The notes: generated by a model from the letters alone, not told the origin. DNA of 30,133 nt from Fragilaria crotonensis (GCA_022925895.1 JAKSYS010000725.1:1-30133); one strand, 5' to 3'. Counted from the first letter of the stretch, positions 20,504-29,947 are shown. Numbers and translations: made by a program.

Positions 20504-21073
20504 CAGGGGTGTCCTATTTAAGGCGGGCGCCTTAATTTTGGGGCCAATCGCCTTTTTGAAGCCTTGAAATAGCGCCTTAAATAAGGTCCTGTAGATTCTA
20601 CGCTACAAACATACCATCATGTAGAATTGTACGTGTAAGTTTGTACGGAGCATTCTCGTAGCATAGTACGACAGTACTCCAGTAGATAATAAACAACATA
20701 CAGTAGACATGGATACAGTACCTTGTTGTACAGTACTCCAGTATATCCGTAGCCAGTAGCAAGATGCTTTACTTGGACTTGGAACTCAACTGTTGCAGTG
20801 AAAAAAGCTGAAACAATTGAAGTTACTTCCATGATTGTTCATGGTGAGCTGTGAGGTCTGTTGGCAGTGTTATTTTCATGATGGACTGAAGTGGGGATGA
20901 GCGTTGCAGCTGCTCTGTACAGTCATGAACCTTAACTCTAAATCCCCAAAACCCTAACCCCTAACCCCCACCGCCTTACACCGCCTTTTTGAAGGTCCAA
21001 AAAAGCGCCTATATTAACTAATTAAGGCGCTGCTAGGCGCGCCGGCCCGGTCGCCTTAAATAGGACACCCCTG
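20504..21073. mobile_element. Second hAT-type MITE, 570 bp, with 8-bp target duplication
   Basis: The terminal inverted repeats are 22 bp and perfect, beginning CAGGGGTGTCCTATTTAAGG. TATATGTG is present at 20496-20503 and 21074-21081. The interior is non-coding and contains repeated GGCGCCTTAA/CGCCTT words close to both ends and a telomere-like CCCTAACCCCTAACCCCC near 20950-20967. It shares the CAGGGGTG end with the element 78 bp to its left but little else. Confidence 0.94.
20942..20969. repeat. Telomere-like CCCTAA-type stretch inside the second MITE
   Basis: AACCCTAACCCCTAACCCCC is a short degenerate run of the CCCTAA telomere type. It lies inside a transposable element rather than at a chromosome end, so it is interstitial. 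Confidence 0.5.
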
Positions 21074-21372
21074 TATATGTGTATGAACTATGAACACACA
21101 ACACACTTATACATGTCATACACTGTATACATAATCGTACATTTGTACCGGTATCATCGTACTGTACATCGCATGAGATTCTTTACTCGGAACTCGGAGT
21201 ATTTCAGACAGACGAGATCTGACCGTGGAGCAACTGGCAAATGTTTCTGTCTCATTTTCTGCAACCTCCATTTCCTGTCTAATCATACTCCCTACACCCT
21301 ACCAACCCCTCCCCTCTACAACGAGTACAGGAATCAATTACACTCTGAAAGATCAGACACTTGTATTCAATC

Positions 21373-22583
21373 ATGCCGCATGGAACTTCTCATTACGCAA
21401 CGACATCTCTCTTGATGATCGGCAGTGCTGTGGGTGGAGCGGTCATCTATGCTAGCGTGAAGAAAGCGTTCGACAAGAGGAAAGCAGACCCAGAAAAAGA
21501 TCATTCCATCGCGCATGACCTTGTGTGGACATGCATCGGAGGGGCCATGCAGTCATCCATGCTCTACATTGGAGACAAACTGGGACTCTATACTACGCTT
21601 CGCGAATGCTGCCAAGAAGATGGATCATCTATCACAGCTGTGCAGTTGGCGAAATTATCAGGATTCAACCAACGTTGGCTCCGAGAATGGCTGGCGCAGG
21701 CTTCCATGGGGATCCTCGTACTTTTGCCTGGTCACGGCAATGACGATGAGTCGCTTCACTACCGTCTTCCAAAGCCACAGCTGATGTTCTGGCAGATCCT
21801 TCCTCGAAGGAATATGACATCGCAATGATTTCTTGTGTTCCAAGTTTGGTGAATCGAGCAAAGACCATGTTGCCAGAAGCCTTTCGCACGGGCATCGGAA
21901 GACCCTATGATGAACCTGAAGTGGCTCAAGGCATCGACCGCCAACACGCCGTCCATGTTCGTGACATCTTTATTCCACAAGTGGTACCCAAGGCCGAAAA
22001 GGGACGTGTTCTAAAATTGCTTCAAGACGGTTGTTCCGTTGCGGACCTGGGATGCGGCGCCGGCAACCTAGTAATAGCCATGGCCAGAACCTTTCCCAAC
22101 TCTAATTTCCATGGATTTGAAGTGTCCAAGGAAGCCTTGAGCATTGCTGCTCACAATATAGCAGGCTCCAAACTCCGCAACGTATTCTTGCACGATGCCA
22201 ACGAGGCTGAGAATTCTCTCGGCGATCACGAGAATGCCTTCGATGTTGTAACGACCTTCGATGTCTTGCACGATGCGCCTAATCCAGCAGCTTTGATTGA
22301 TCAAGTGCGTCGGGCACTCAAATCCAGCGGCGTGTGGCTGCTGGCAGACATTCCGGCAGCACCGACGATGCGTGATAACATTGCGAATCCGTCGGGGGGA
22401 CTGTACTTTGCATTCTCCGCCTGCTTGTGCATGTCCTGTTCGTTGTCGACGAAAGATGGTGCTGGATTGGGGACTCTTGGCTTTTCAGTACCCGTGGCCG
22501 AAAAAATGCTTACTGCTGGAGGATTTACAAATATTGACGTGATTCTGGAGAACACCAATGCAAGATGGTTCGTAGTAAGTTAG
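21373..22583 (+). pseudogene. SAM-dependent class I methyltransferase, one frame break
   Basis: The likely start is the ATG at 21373 (MPHGTSHYATTS). A hydrophobic segment follows (SLLMIGSAVGGAVIYASV), so the protein may be membrane anchored. Next is a helical winged-helix-like region (DLVWTCIGGAMQSSMLYIGD, LAKLSGFNQRWLREWLAQA) and YRLPKP. At about 21780 the frame changes by one missing base, and the alignment resumes as ADVLADPSSKEYD and then 252 residues to 22583. The Rossmann motif I is VADLGCGAGNLVIAMA. Further blocks are FDVVTTFDVLHDAPNPAALI (motif IV region), RALKSSGVWLLADI, and a C-terminal FSVPVAEKMLTAGGF. The layout resembles the winged-helix plus Methyltransf_25-type group that includes mycobacterial Rv2258c-like enzymes. 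The substrate is unknown. There is one break in an otherwise complete gene. Confidence 0.82.
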
Positions 22584-22712
22584 ACTAGACCTACTGCTAT
22601 GCCTGATCATTTATCACTTATATCGATCATTATGCATATCTGAGGCCTGTCCACTGGCCAGCTGGCCAGGGCAGTGCGCCTACGTAACTCGGATGGATTA
22701 GTTTGCGTCTTA

Positions 22713-23492
22713 GGCCGGTGCTTGCAGCGAACGAAACGTCCCGCAAAACAGAACGCCGCGTCCATTCTGGGGAAAAATGGTCCTTACAGCCCCCAAAACT
22801 GCCCCCGAAAGGCGCGCGCGTTTCGGGGATCCGGGTACTATTGATCGAAACCACAGAACGCCGCGGGCGTTCTGTGTGAAATTCGGGTTCGCACGAAACG
22901 CAACAATCGAGTTTGTGTATGAAGTGCTACGTAATTAGAAATTGGACTAAATGGGACCAGGCATGGGACGGTGTGGTACTACAGTACGCTGTGCCAATGG
23001 AGTACAATGCGAGTTGCGGTGCGCGGGCAGGCGGCTATTCTTGTCTTCGGAACTGATCTGATTGTCACAGATAACCGCATCCGATAGAGAAGCTCGTCGT
23101 TTGATCCGAGACGGCGAATCGTAGCATCCGAACGAAACGAGCGCCTGCCTTTCTTTTACGAGCCGCGCGGCATGTCTGTCGAGTGCTTCTTGCGGTTTTT
23201 TGGCCCATTTGCTCATGGCGGCAAATTTGTTCGACGAACGACGTGACAAGCGACAAACGAGACGACTGATCCACATGATAACTTTAGTACTTTTTTCACG
23301 CAACTACATTCAACGCCTGATTTCTTTTACACCTATACATGTCTATATAGTATATATAAAATGCTCTCCGATTCTGCGGTTTTGTGGTTATTTCTAGGGA
23401 GTACGCCTGTAAGGACCATATTTCACGTTTTCACGGAACAGTACGTGACGTCCGTTCTGCTGAAAACGTTTCGTTCGCTGCAAGCACCGGCC
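22713..23492. mobile_element. PIF/Harbinger-type MITE, 780 bp, TTA target duplication
   Basis: Left end GGCCGGTGCTTGCAGCGAAC (then GAAACGT) at 22713-22739 is exactly inverted at 23466-23492. Both ends are flanked by TTA (22710-22712 and 23493-23495), the TWA duplication typical of PIF/Harbinger. Shared sequence continues inward (ATGGTCCTTACA on the left near 22777, its inverse near 23401). The interior holds two strong hairpins and a 118-codon minus-strand open frame (23303-22947). That frame is Arg/Lys/Ser rich, resembles no transposase I know, and could be a captured fragment or chance. Confidence 0.85.
22803..22876. repeat. Two adjacent GC-rich hairpins inside the MITE
   Basis: CCCCGAAA (22803-22810) pairs with TTTCGGGG (22821-22828) around a GC loop. 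CACAGAACGCC (22852-22862) pairs perfectly with GGCGTTCTGTG (22866-22876) around a 3-nt loop. Neither is followed by a T run and no gene ends here, so I do not call them terminators. Confidence 0.8.
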
Positions 23493-23495
23493 TTA

Positions 23496-24094
23496 GATCG
23501 TACTTGTACTGGAGTATCAGTTTCGCCTTTCGCCCAGAGAGGTGCCCTGCTAACCCCTATTGGAACGCCGGTACAGTGAGAACTGCGTACCAGTAGTGGT
23601 AGTAGGACTCGACACGTGACGACGGAAAATCCAACTCCAGGACACCTGGCCCCTGGCCCCTCGCGCTCAGAATGTGTGCCATAACCACCCATTCGTCGCA
23701 GACGACAATCCTCGCGTGTTTTCAATAGAATGGGCACATCATGAAGAATCGAGGCCGAACATAAACGAGAACACATTTGGTTGATTTTGACCGTTTTGAC
23801 CATTGCATCACCTTGACCTAAGGCCATGTGCAACTTCTCGATACTGTGTTGGTAGTATGGAAGCGCCTCAACGATCCTTGGTTGCATAGAATGCAAGGAC
23901 TTCTTAGAGTCATCATTGTCATGACTGTATCGACCAGGATCATGGTCAAAGCATTTTGCTCGATACAAAGGATGAGAAGGTATGTCTTCGTTCACTCCAA
24001 CGAGGGGTTGCCAATCGATTGAAAGGCAACAACATCGTTTACTTTGTCGAAGATTAACAAGAAAATATTTGCTACTCCTCATTGAGCCTAGCTC
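23496..24094. other. Spacer upstream of the FAD oxidoreductase
   Basis: A minus-strand open frame (24082-23423) spans this stretch and enters the MITE. Parts read like protein, but I recognise no domain and it overlaps the neighbour's promoter, so I leave it uncalled. The last 50 bp carry the upstream copy of a repeat also found in the gene's intron. Confidence 0.35.
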
Positions 24095-24115
24095 ATGACG
24101 ACAAAAATTTTACCA
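24046..24115. repeat. Direct repeat, copy 1 (5' end of FAD oxidoreductase)
   Basis: About 70 bp including ATATTTGCTACTCCTCATTG, GAGCCTAGCTCATGACGACA and AAAATTTTA. It covers the leader and the ATG at 24095 of the oxidoreductase. A diverged copy lies in the gene's first intron. Confidence 0.85.
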
Positions 24116-25527
24116 TTTACAATGAGACTGTCTGCGTCCTCGCTCATGTGTATGCCTGCGCTATCCACAATGGATCTAACAACTCCTCCATTAACAGACA
24201 CTTATCTACAAAAGGACTACAGGCATCGTCGCTTTCTCCTTCTAGTTGCACTGATATTGCAATCGTTGGAGGTGGTCTCGCCGGCTTGGCGCTGGCTCAC
24301 AACTTATTGCAGGAGTCGAGGTGTGCATGTGACAATTTACGATAAGGCCGTGGTGGGCCAGGGCGGAGCGAGCTCGGTTGCTGGAGGGTAAGTTGAGCTC
24401 GTGCGCACTCGTTTCATTACAATACATTGTACGTCGAGGAAGAAGAACGAAATATTTGCTATCCTCATTGAGCCTGGCTCATGACGACAAAATTTTATCA
24501 CCAAGATCTCTGAAGACTACACGTCATTTGTTGTTGTGAGATTGGTATCCAGAACCAATTGTGAATTGTGGCGCTCATAACATTCGTTGATTTTCTTTTT
24601 TATAGACTATTGCACCCACTTTCACCACGTGGCAAGGTGGTTCATTGGGGACTAGAAGGGTTGGCCTCGACGTCTCGCTTGGTGGACTCGGCATCATGTT
24701 TTTCTCCACATTGTGTTCTTCGAGATAAGCTATATCGAGTTGCCTTGACTGAGGAAAATGTGGCAACGTTGAAGGCTACAGCTTCATTAGATATTTCTCG
24801 ATGGATGGAAAAGGATGAAATGGACGCTGTTCTGGGGAGTAACAGCATGGGTGGTCTTGAGCTTTCAATGGGTGTCGTGTGATTCACGTGCCTTCTTATC
24901 TTGAGGATTGTACGCAGCATGCCAGAGCTTGGATCTATTGAGTGGCGTGTTACGAACGACTTGACCGATTTGGCGAAACACGAGGTTATTGTCTGGGCTG
25001 GCGGTGCTGGCATGCTGCAAGATGGCACTTTAGATCAGGCACTTATTCCAGTCGAGCTGGTTCGAGGTCAATCGCTGGAGATGAAACCCACGCACCAAAT
25101 TCCGCGAGAAGCTGCTTTATGCGGCAAGTACATTAGTCCGTTGTTGGACAACTGCATGCTCGTAGGAGCTTCGCATGAGTTTAGTATGGATCCAATAACT
25201 GAAATGGAGCTGTACAACGATCTGAAGGAAAAGTCATACGATCTCGCGCCTGGTCTTTGGGAGAATTCTACAGTTGAAAGAGTCACTTGTGGCTGGAGAG
25301 TTCAATCCAAACGGGGCGGCTTAGGCAGGCTCCCGATCGTGGGTCACTTGTCCAGAAACCAGTGGATATACACGGGTCTCAGCAGTCGGGGCCTGTTGTA
25401 TCATGCAATCTATGCCGAAAAATTGTGTTCCATGATACTTTCAGGGGACTACGGAGAAGCCTTGACTCAAGAGCACTCGCATTTAAATTGGTGGCGTTGC
25501 ACGTCTAAGAGTTCAATAAAGAATTAA
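24095..25527 (+). pseudogene. FAD-dependent oxidoreductase (DAO family), two exons, several frame breaks
   Basis: Flavoproteins of this fold oxidise amines or amino acids or take part in tRNA modification. Two in-phase ATGs (24095, 24122) open a Ser/Met-rich leader. The FAD-binding Rossmann motif DIAIVGGGLAGLALAHNL is in another frame from about 24240, and the reading returns to the first frame near 24320 (GVHVTIYDKAVVGQGGASSV). Intron 24388-24605 begins GTAAGT and ends TTTTATAG; joining completes AGGLLHPLSPRGK. Exon 2 continues VVHWGLEGLASTSRLV to about 24870, then frames change up to three times before 24940. The final 200 residues are open: HEVIVWAGGAGMLQDG, IPVELVRGQSLEM, LPIVGHLSRNQWIYTGLSSR, GLLYHAIYAEKLCSMIL. 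The C-terminal blocks resemble the DAO part of MnmC/ThiO-like enzymes. At least five breaks make this the most damaged gene in the window; true decay is plausible. Confidence 0.75.
24433..24502. repeat. Direct repeat, copy 2 (within intron 1 of FAD oxidoreductase)
   Basis: Contains AATATTTGCTATCCTCATTG, AGCCTGGCTCATGACGACAA and AATTTTATCACC, about 388 bp downstream of copy 1. It even keeps the ATGACGACA start context, followed here by a stop after ten further codons. Confidence 0.85.
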
Positions 25528-25576
25528 CATGGCAGCCCACTCAATCTGTTACTGACTTGACATAAGCATACCGGCG

Positions 25577-26414
25577 CTATGATTGACTGGCTTTGGATAA
25601 TGGAGATGCGGGTTCAGCCAAGCCAACCATAAATACACCTCCACGCTCATCTGATCCATACGCTGTTATGCCCACCACCGAATACACGTGTGAGTAGGAA
25701 GACGACGAAATGCGGATCCCGGGGGATGGCCGAAACTCCTCTACTGCTGCCTGGACGGCATCTAGGAGCGACGGAGGAAAGACCTGCAAGCGAATGCTCA
25801 ACTGAAATGGAAGCTTCTCTAGTTCGAACCAGAGGCGCCGTGCAACGTCAAGAATGGTGCCTCGTACAATGCCATTTATCGACGGATAGATCTTGTGGTA
25901 GCGCAGAGCATGTGTGTCGTGAAGGATATCAATCGCAGCGTTATAATCGTCTACCTTCATGTAGAGCATAGCCGCATCATTCAAAGCTACATCAAGGGAT
26001 CCGATGACTTCAACTCCATCCATATGGTTACTGCAGTAATGGCGTAATCCATGCAGGTTATTCTTAGGAACCTGAACGGCAAAGTTGCCAGCGTGTGCGA
26101 GGCGCATCATTTCTTCCCAGTCCTCCACATTCCGACGCTGGCGTTCGACACTATGTAGAGGTGTTGCATGACTGATCTTAACATCGACTTCTGAACATTG
26201 ATGCTGAAGGGCTGCTGCTGCCGATTCCGCGTTAACAAACGTCACGAACGCAACATCATCCTGTAATCTGATTTCTTCAATCTTTCCATACGCACGGAAC
26301 ATTCTGACTAAGTTGTCGATCGATCAAAGTTCCCCCTACGAAGACTCGGTTGTTCACAGGTGCAAAAGCGCATGTCCGCGCCAGTAGGAGCGCAACAGTC
26401 GAAAGGCAAAGCAT
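25577..26414 (-). pseudogene. Plastid-targeted RRM-type RNA-binding protein, one frame break
   Basis: The ATG at 26414 gives MLCLSTVALLLARTCAFAPV, a signal peptide ending at CAFAP, a clear ASAFAP plastid motif. It runs straight into NNRVFVGG, the RNP2 strand of an RRM. At about 26303 one extra base shifts the frame, and the protein continues MFRAYGKIEEIRL and then DDVAFVTFVNAESAAAAL, the RNP1-like strand, to residue 241 of the long frame. The RRM is therefore at the N-terminus. The C-terminal part of about 170 residues (LNDAAMLYMKVDDYNAAIDI, RRLWFELEKLPFQLSIRL) is not a family I know. The role is probably plastid RNA binding. The frame break hides the targeting peptide, so an automatic gene model from the internal ATG at 26302 would lose both the presequence and RNP2. 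It is divergent from the J-protein gene. Confidence 0.75.
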
Positions 26415-26811
26415 CGTCAGTTTATGGGACGAACAGTCGCGGACTATTCTTTGGCAAATTTGTGAGAAGAATTGAGCATGATGTCAGGAATCCGGAACCA
26501 GAATTTGTCTGTATGTCACCCATCTTAACCAATCGAAACAAGGAATAACGCCATACGTCATTAACCTTGACCTTGTTGTCGAAATTTCCTTCTTGAAAGG
26601 AATGTGGCATTTGACACGTTTGAAACGGAAAGGAATTTTTTTGCACCACATTCGACATTCGACTCAGAACAACGGAACGGGATCACTGCCACATGGTGTC
26701 ACAAACGTCAACTCGCCCATGATTTCTGCTTTGAGTCGACAGTTTTGCCCTCCATTGCCCTTACCACCACTAGAGGAGTCCGCCTTAAGGAAAATCCATC
26801 TGCAGGAATAA
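26415..26811. promoter_or_regulatory. Shared divergent promoter region
   Basis: About 400 bp separate the divergent starts of the RRM gene (26414, minus) and the J-domain gene (26812, plus). An inverted pair, CCTTCTTGAAAGGAA-like, sits at about 26588-26602. No TATA element is obvious. Regulatory function is inferred from position only. Confidence 0.4.
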
Positions 26812-27408
26812 ATGATTCGGTCAAGGATAGCGCTACGAGTTCTCGAGAGTGTTGTCCAAAAAAGATGTTTCAGTGTACCCGCAATCCGGTCCGCAAGACT
26901 TCTCCTGGGATTGGATCCCCATGTAGAAGTGACGGATCGCGTACTACGACAGGCATACCTTCAAGCTGCGTTGAAGTGCCATCCTGACGTGAAGAAAGAC
27001 AAGAGTGGCGACGAATTCACCGAAATCACTAGGGCATACGAACTGTTACAAGCTGGTGTTGTCACTGACGAAGATCTCGGTATCACCCCCGACGAAGACG
27101 AAACATTTCGAAGAGCTTGTATGGATTGGCTTGGATTGCCGGCGGAAATCGTAGAAGATAGTAAACGATGCCCTATTTTTCGAAACTGGCTGACCGGTGG
27201 GACGGAGGCTTCCATTCGCTGGCAACAGTTCTTGACGCTTCATGGAGGGCTTGCGCCAATGCTGCGACCAGTGTCGGCGTTCCTCGAAGACCAGCGAGTG
27301 CCTACCAAGGTGATGGAAAGACGGAAAAAGGTAGAGCTAGCTAGTCTCATGATGCTATCTCTACTAGATCTTATGAATCCTTTTGCAGCAGAGTACAGGT
27401 CACGTTGA
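26812..27408 (+). CDS. Mitochondrial J-domain (DnaJ-like) protein
   Basis: J proteins stimulate the ATPase of Hsp70. The ATG at 26812 opens a basic presequence (MIRSRIALRVLESVVQKRCF) that looks mitochondrial. The J domain follows at about residues 27-80: ARLLLGLDPHVEVTDRVLRQ (helix I/II start), YLQAALKCHPDVKKDKSGDE with the invariant HPD, and FTEITRAYELLQ (helix III). The domain is directly followed by DEDETFRRACMDWLGLP and an uncharacterised C-terminal 100 residues ending in a hydrophobic helix (VELASLMMLSLLDLMNPFAA). There is no Gly/Phe region or zinc-finger, so it is a type III (class C) J protein. It is 198 residues and intact. The client Hsp70 is probably the matrix one, inferred from targeting. 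Confidence 0.82.
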   Translation: MIRSRIALRVLESVVQKRCFSVPAIRSARLLLGLDPHVEVTDRVLRQAYLQAALKCHPDVKKDKSGDEFTEITRAYELLQAGVVTDEDLGITPDEDETFRRACMDWLGLPAEIVEDSKRCPIFRNWLTGGTEASIRWQQFLTLHGGLAPMLRPVSAFLEDQRVPTKVMERRKKVELASLMMLSLLDLMNPFAAEYRSR

Positions 27409-27656
27409 GGAGGTGATCTCCTGAATCTTGAGCATATTACTGGTACTGTATTACCGACGTACTGGAGTACAGTCTACTTGATCCGGGTTGTGCTGTAGCA
27501 GTACTGTACGTGATCTGCTAGAGAAGCTACTAGTGATCCAATGATCCCATCCAAAATCGGGTCCACCACTCTGTCGTCGCTGTTGGCTGTTGATTGTTAA
27601 CTGTCAACTGTCAACACATAAATGCTCTGCGGCAGATCAGAGAGCCAGGACCAACA
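27409..27656. other. Short GTAC-rich spacer
   Basis: Contains ACTGGTACTGTATTACC, GTACTGGAGTACAG and GCAGTACTGTACG, followed by GTTAACTGTCAACTGTCAAC just before the transporter start. This is promoter sequence by position. Confidence 0.4.
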
Positions 27657-28967
27657 ATGTCAAAGAAGTTTATCGGCTTGATAGGCTCAGGTTTTCTTCT
27701 TGCTGGACTGACAAATGCCTTTTCAGCACCATCGACAAGTGTCACAATACTCAACAGATCATCGTCAAGGCAACAAACTCGGCACTTCTTTCCTACAACA
27801 AGATGCGATGCGATTACTCGACCGATGACGTCCGTCGCGAATGATCTTGAAGACCCAGTCCTGAACGGATTCTTGATAGAACGATGTCCAAACTCACCTC
27901 GGCCTTCCCTGCGTGGGTGGTTGGAGCGTGTCTTTTGGCACTGAAAAGACCTCATTCCTTGACATGGGTCAACAATGGTCAAATTATTGAGACCATGCTA
28001 GCATTCGTCATGATCGGCATGGGAATGACTTTAGAAAAGAAAGATTTTGAAGACGTTATCTCCGAAAATTGGTCTGCTGTGCCCTTCGGCGTCCTTTGCC
28101 AGTTTGGTATCATGCCTTCAGCAGCTTGGCTAGTGGGAAGGGCACTTTTGCTACCCATTGATCCATCTCTGTATCTTGGTCTTGCACTTGTAGGGTGTTC
28201 GCCCGGAGGGACTGCAAGCAACTTGGTATCGCTCATCGCTGGAGCGAATGTCGCGCTCAGTGTTCTTTTGACCGCCTGTTCCACAATCTTGGCAGCTGTT
28301 TTGACACCTCTCCTTGTCAAGATCCTTGTCGGAGAGACCGAACTCGTTGTTAGCGGAAGGGCGTTATGTTTTGCCACTGCGAAGGTTGTTCTTGGACCAG
28401 TTCTGATTGGAATGCTTTTGAATGCCAAGCTTCAATCCTGTCAAAAAGCATCTCCAGGTTCACGCCATTTGCTTCCGTTTTGTTCGTGGCAATTATCTGT
28501 GGCGGTGTCATGGCCAAAAATGCCGCTGCAGTCCTGACATTGGGCGACATGTTCCCTCGGATTCTATTGGCGGTTGTGGGGACTCATGCCATTGGATTTG
28601 CTGCAGGCTATGGTTTACCAAAGGCTTTGGGTGGGTATGGAGAATCAACGTCTCGGACTATTTCCATCGAGACGGGAATGCAGAATTCCGCCCTGGCAGT
28701 CGTCCTGGCCCAATCGATAGGGCACCACCGTTGGCGGCTCTACCCGGTGCTATTTCAGCTCTTACCCATTCGTGTTTAGGATCTCTAATGGCGGCGTACT
28801 GGCGTATCCGCGATGGGAAAGGGTGTCGACCGACAATGGCGCATGATTCGAGCCGAGTATCTGCTATATTTTATAATGACCGGTTTGAATTACATAGCAA
28901 TCATGTACCGGTATTTGATTATCTACTATACGAAATACAATTTCTAGGCAAGCGGCAATCCTTCTAA
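27657..28967 (+). pseudogene. Plastid BASS-family (bile acid:sodium symporter-like) transporter, three frame breaks
   Basis: Plastid BASS proteins move organic anions such as pyruvate or glycolate across the envelope with sodium or proton. The ATG at 27657 encodes MSKKFIGLIGSGFLLAGLTN followed by AFSAPS, an ASAFAP-type plastid motif. The transporter core starts in another frame near 27880 (LTSAFPAWVVGACLLALKRP). It runs through ETMLAFVMIGMGMTLEKKDF, LVGCSPGGTASNLVSLIA (the conserved GCSPGGxxSN signature) and LTACSTILAAVLTPLLVKIL to about 28430. It then shifts to SRFTPFASVLFVAIICGGVM, and near 28720 shifts again to PPLAALPGAISALTH and GSLMAAYWRIRDGKG. Eight to nine hydrophobic segments are visible, as expected. 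In the last frame the stop is at 28967, overlapping the next gene's 3' end, but the real end may be soon after GKG. The substrate is not predictable. Confidence 0.83.
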
Positions 28968-29947
28968 ATGTCGAATCTCATTCACCCTCAACATTGTTGT
29001 TCGGGGAATAACCAACGAAAAGTCTTTTGGAGCTTGTGACAAGACAGATCCTCCAAAAATTGCACTCTGGGCATCCCTCCTCACCGTTGCCGTGATGTCT
29101 ATATCCAAGACATTGATATTGGCATTTGCTTGAGGTTGTGTCGTAACTACCGTAACGAGTGGTATGTTCCCCTGGGCAAGGGCCAACAGCATCCTTAGGT
29201 AGGCAGAATGTGTCACTGCGGCAATGTGACCCCCATCATTCTTGCCGCTGTCGCGAAATGGAGTCACCATGGCGGAAAGTGCAGCCGAACAACGTTTCAA
29301 ACATCTCGGCACGATTCTCCTGCCGGGGTCTCTCATCGATACGTCCCATCGACCATTGCCCATAGATCTCGAGTGCTTGTGGTCGAGGTTCTTTCTGGCC
29401 TTCTGCCGCTGGACCAAAATCAATCTCAGCCAGGTCAGGAGAAGCTGCGTTTGTGGACGATGCTTGAATTGAGAAGCAGCAATTTGAGCCGTTTGTTGGG
29501 CTCGCAAGAGTGGAGAATGATAGATTTGGTGAGAGGCTGTTGACTCCGACTTAGGACTGCAAGTCGTTCCGCCATCAGAACACCATTATTGTTGAGAGGA
29601 GGATCTACCCGACTCCCTTGTACAATGTGAAGTCGGTTGTTCTCGGTCTGACCATGTCGACATAGGTATAATCGAACCACGTCCTTCGGTTTCGGAGGGA
29701 GATCCAGCAAACAATCGGCGATACTTTGGTCTAGGGCTTCAACTGGATTATTCCACAAGACGCTACTGGCTGCAACTCCGCAACTTTGTAGAAGAGCTCG
29801 GCGATGATTCCGATCCGCGTATTCATCTTTGCGGGAAGCATGTACTACCAACAACCGCGAGTGTACTCCACACAATGGTTGGTACGCAGACGAGTCATGA
29901 AGGACAATCAACCACAAGAGAATGGAAGGCGTTGCCGATCCACGCAT
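28944..29947 (-). pseudogene. Histidine phosphatase (phosphoglycerate mutase-like) protein, three frame breaks
   Basis: The family transfers phosphate through a catalytic His in an RHG motif. The ATG at 29947 opens a hydrophobic leader (MRGSATPSILLWLIVLHDSS, then AYQP), a secretory or plastid-type presequence without the usual Phe. The core begins RLYLCRHGQTENNRLHIVQG with the RHG nucleophile, and then DPPLNNNGVLMAERLA. The frame then changes near 29520 to HSPLLRAQQTAQIAAS, near 29450 to PDLAEIDFGPAAEGQ and RAEMFE, and near 29305 to SAMVTPFR and GGHIAAVTHSAYLRMLLAL, which supplies the second catalytic His (VTHS). The rest reads INVLDIDIT and ends at 28944. All family blocks are present in order. 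It is convergent with the BASS gene and overlaps its last frame by 24 bp. The substrate is unknown. Confidence 0.8.

Noticed and set aside
22852-22876. Perfect hairpin as a transcription terminator
   Set aside because: There is no U tract and no gene end nearby, and the genome is eukaryotic. It belongs to the MITE interior.
23423-24082. 219-codon minus-strand open frame
   Set aside because: It enters the Harbinger-type MITE at one end and the oxidoreductase leader at the other, and no domain is recognisable.
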